A stretch of 7,113 nucleotides of DNA from CAVTWS01 sp964390555 (GTDB lineage Bacteria; Actinomycetota; Acidimicrobiia; Acidimicrobiales; SHLQ01), in assembly GCA_964390555.1 (NCBI GenBank), contig CAYMJU010000173.1, positions 1 to 7,113 of the forward strand, given 5' to 3'. Of this stretch, positions 5,286 through 7,113 are shown piece after piece. Position 1 is the first letter of the stretch; each line of letters starts with the position of its first letter. The position numbers and the translations under genes were made by a program. The notes under the pieces are model-generated. The model did not search any database, was not told where the DNA came from, and saw nothing but the letters and a program-made list of their open reading frames with translations.

Positions 5286-6966
5286 GGTGACACGTCAGGA
5301 GGAACGTGCCGCCCGGGTGGCCGCCGCCGGCGGACACCATGGCCACCTGCGGGTCGCCCGGAACCTGGCGGGCACCACCCTCGCCACGTAGCTGGACGCA
5401 TGCCTCGTGCAGGAAGCCGTAGCCGTGGAGTCGCCCCGCCGACAGCTGGCCGCCGTTCGTGTTTAGCGGCAGCTCCCCATCGAGGGCGATACGGGTTCCA
5501 CCCTCGACGAACGGCCCGCCCTCGCCGACGCCGCAGAAGCCGAGCGACTCGATCCACGACAGGCAGTTGAACGAGAAGCCGTCGTACAGCTCGGCCACGT
5601 CGACGTCGGCCGGCTTCAGATCGGTTCGCGACCACAGGTGGCGAGATGCACCCTGGAGCAGGGGCTCGTGTATGAGCGTGCCCTGGTCCCACGACACCCG
5701 CTCGTCGATACCGGTGCCCACGGCTTCGAAACCGACGAGGGGGCCGGCGAGGTCGGCGCTGGTGTCGGCGCTCGAGATGACCACGGCGGTGGCGCCGTCG
5801 CAGGGCACGTCGCAGTCGTAGAGACCGAACGGGGTGGTCACCATGCGCGCCGAGAGGTAGTCGTCGAGGCTGAGCGGATCGCGGTAGACGGCGTAGGGGG
5901 TGAGCGCGGCGTTGCGTCGAGAGTTCACGGCGATGGCGCCGAGCTGCTCGCGGGTGGTGCCGAACGCCGCCATGTGACGATTCGCCTGCATCCCGATCCA
6001 GTTGGCGGCGCTGAACGCGCCGTACGGGATGCGGAACCCCATGTCGCCATCGATACGACCGCCGTGGGAATGCACCTCACCACGACGCTCGAGGTCGGCC
6101 CACGTGCTCTCCCATACGCCTCGGACACACACGACATGGCGGCACAGCCCGGCAGCGACGGCCAGCATGGCGTTGACGACCGCGCCCGTCTGCGCGGGGA
6201 TCTCGCTGCCGCTGGCGAACCACCGAGGTCGGATGCGCAGCGCCTCCTCGAGCGCGAACACGCCGCCGCCGCTGTGGCCGCCGATCGTTGCCGGCCCGGG
6301 GTAGGTCGAGATCCCGTCGATGTCGTCGCGGGTGAGTCCGGCGTCGTCGATCGCGGCCAGGCAGGCGTCGAGCATGAGCCCGAGCGGGTCGCGCCCCAGC
6401 CGGCGACCGACCTGGGACATCCCGATACCGCTGATCACGACCTTGGACTCGAACTTGTCCAGCGCCTTCACCGACGGGAGCGGCTTCGACGGACGTTCGA
6501 GGTCGCGCGACTGCACTTCAGCCTCAGCGAGCGCGGGGACCCGCGGCTCGGTGGCCGGATCGGGCTCGAACACCGGGAGCCACACGTCGCCCCGTTCCTC
6601 GAAGGCGACCCGCACCGGCATCCCGATGTACACGCTGTCGGGCGCCGCCCCGACGATGTTCGTCGTGAAGCGGACCGCCGGGTCCTCGTGGGGCACGACG
6701 ATGGCGATCACGTAGGGCGGGATGAAGGCCGGGTGCCATGGCTGGTGGTTGACCGTGAACGCCTCGACGGTGCCGCGACCCGACAGCTCCTCGACGACCA
6801 GGTCCTCAGACAGGCACGTCGGGCACCGGGGCCCGGGTGGGAACAACAGGTCCCGGCAGGCCCCACAGCGCTGGACTCGCAATACCCCGTCGGCGCCGGC
6901 CGCCCAGTAGAAACGGTTCCACGGCGTCACGAGAGGAAGGGGCCCGATCGGTGTGGCGTCGCTCAT
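5281..6966 (-). CDS. DUF35 (Zn ribbon/OB-fold)-thiolase-fold lipid-transfer fusion
   Basis: The 561-residue protein has two domains. Residues 1 to about 135 form a DUF35 unit: a zinc ribbon with Cys34, Cys37 (CGAC) and Cys48, Cys51 (CPTC), then an OB-fold (GRGTVEAFTVNHQPWHP, 63-79). After a linker, residues 175-561 are a thiolase-fold domain of the SCP-x/lipid-transfer-protein kind. The usual nucleophile region reads IPAQTGAVVNAML (256-268) without Cys. The GHP motif is replaced by GRLHGYG (511-517), and the C-terminal Cys region reads SAGGGHPGG. It should therefore not do classical thiolysis. Related proteins pair with DUF35 partners as retro-aldolases in steroid side-chain degradation, where tyrosines are catalytic; ELYDGF with Tyr461 is conserved here. 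The start is ATG at 6966, because 14 further codons from 7008 lie in repeat DNA. Substrate unknown, probably an acyl-CoA. Confidence 0.88.
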   Translation of the reverse strand: MSDATPIGPLPLVTPWNRFYWAAGADGVLRVQRCGACRDLLFPPGPRCPTCLSEDLVVEELSGRGTVEAFTVNHQPWHPAFIPPYVIAIVVPHEDPAVRFTTNIVGAAPDSVYIGMPVRVAFEERGDVWLPVFEPDPATEPRVPALAEAEVQSRDLERPSKPLPSVKALDKFESKVVISGIGMSQVGRRLGRDPLGLMLDACLAAIDDAGLTRDDIDGISTYPGPATIGGHSGGGVFALEEALRIRPRWFASGSEIPAQTGAVVNAMLAVAAGLCRHVVCVRGVWESTWADLERRGEVHSHGGRIDGDMGFRIPYGAFSAANWIGMQANRHMAAFGTTREQLGAIAVNSRRNAALTPYAVYRDPLSLDDYLSARMVTTPFGLYDCDVPCDGATAVVISSADTSADLAGPLVGFEAVGTGIDERVSWDQGTLIHEPLLQGASRHLWSRTDLKPADVDVAELYDGFSFNCLSWIESLGFCGVGEGGPFVEGGTRIALDGELPLNTNGGQLSAGRLHGYGFLHEACVQLRGEGGARQVPGDPQVAMVSAGGGHPGGTFLLTCHR

Positions 6967-7113
6967 AGTTCTCGCTGGGGGCTGCGCGCCCCCAGACCCC
7001 ATCGGCACCCGGGGAGCTGCGCTCCCACGGCTGCACTCGCTCGCTGCGCTTCGCTCATCATCGTCGCTGGGGGCTACGCGCCCCCAGACCCCATCGGCAC
7101 CCGGGGAGCTGCG
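6959..7113. repeat. Tandem repeat, 92-bp period, hairpin-rich (continues past edge)
   Basis: Positions 6972-7021 and 7064-7113 are identical over 50 bp except for one base (G at 6984, A at 7076). The 8-mer TCGCTCAT is shared further left at the same offset (6959-6966 and 7051-7058). The second unit is cut by the window edge, so more copies may follow. Between the copies lie a GGGAGC-TGC-GCTCCC hairpin (7012-7026) and a CGCT-rich stretch (7031-7056). The left TCGCTCAT contains the start codon of the DUF35-thiolase gene. No coding frame is convincing here. It resembles the intergenic GGGGGC-loop-GCCCCC-AGACCCC repeats common in high-GC actinobacteria. Confidence 0.8.
6975..6995. promoter_or_regulatory. 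8-bp GC hairpin upstream of the DUF35-thiolase gene
   Basis: CTGGGGGC (6975-6982) and GCCCCCAG (6988-6995) form a perfect 8-bp stem with a 5-nt loop. In the minus-strand transcript the stem ends 8 nt before the ATG at 6966, leaving only CGAGAACT for a ribosome binding site, so it may affect translation start. It is part of the 92-bp repeat, and the same stem recurs at 7067-7087. Confidence 0.5.

Noticed and set aside
3980..5692. Long minus-strand open frame (570 codons) across the SDR gene
   Set aside because: It overlaps three well-supported genes, is rich in Arg/Gly without motifs, and is a shadow of their codon bias.
6967..7008. N-terminal extension of the DUF35-thiolase gene from an ATG at 7008
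   Set aside because: The 14 extra codons lie wholly in the 92-bp repeat, including its hairpin, and add no domain sequence; ATG at 6966 begins the usual DUF35 N-terminus.

Overview
The window is high-GC DNA with dense, short-spaced genes. The order radical SAM (TIGR03960 type), then DUF2344 (TIGR03936 type), then an RNase E/G-like gene with a long disordered N-terminus is a known actinobacterial arrangement, normally followed by rplU-rpmA-obg. Together with the DUF35-thiolase fusion and the TauD-type dioxygenase, this suggests an actinobacterium, plausibly of the Acidimicrobiia. The taxon is inferred from gene order, base composition and protein style; no marker gene is complete enough to place it.

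Layout. Positions 1-3177 carry a minus-strand operon read right to left: a radical SAM protein (3177-1213), its DUF2344 partner (1209-490), and the first 150 codons of a probable rne/rng (from 450, running off the left edge). The first two genes are in the same reading frame and are split only by one TGA and one CCC codon. A perfect 20-bp palindrome lies directly against the ribosome binding site of the rne-like gene.

Positions 3178-3297 are a divergent intergenic region with a G-quadruplex-type motif on the radical SAM side and a clear Shine-Dalgarno sequence on the other. Positions 3298-5245 hold a plus-strand pair: a TauD/TfdA-type Fe(II)/2-oxoglutarate dioxygenase and an NAD(P)-dependent epimerase/reductase of the extended SDR type. 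They end tail-to-tail against a minus-strand gene (6966-5281) that fuses a zinc-ribbon/OB-fold DUF35 domain to a thiolase-fold lipid-transfer-protein domain. That domain lacks the thiolase cysteines, so it looks like an aldolase or degradative enzyme rather than a true thiolase. An inverted repeat contains both convergent stop codons.

The right edge (6959-7113) is a non-coding, hairpin-rich tandem repeat with a 92-bp period that touches the start of the DUF35-thiolase gene and continues past the window.

How the genes work together: the left block is a housekeeping RNA/translation-associated operon of partly unknown function. The right block looks catabolic (oxygenase, SDR, acyl-CoA aldolase), but nothing in the window ties those three enzymes to one substrate. 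I see no CRISPR array, tRNA, rRNA, transposase or phage gene. The best candidates for something undescribed are the in-frame split of the radical SAM/DUF2344 pair and the palindrome at the rne ribosome binding site.
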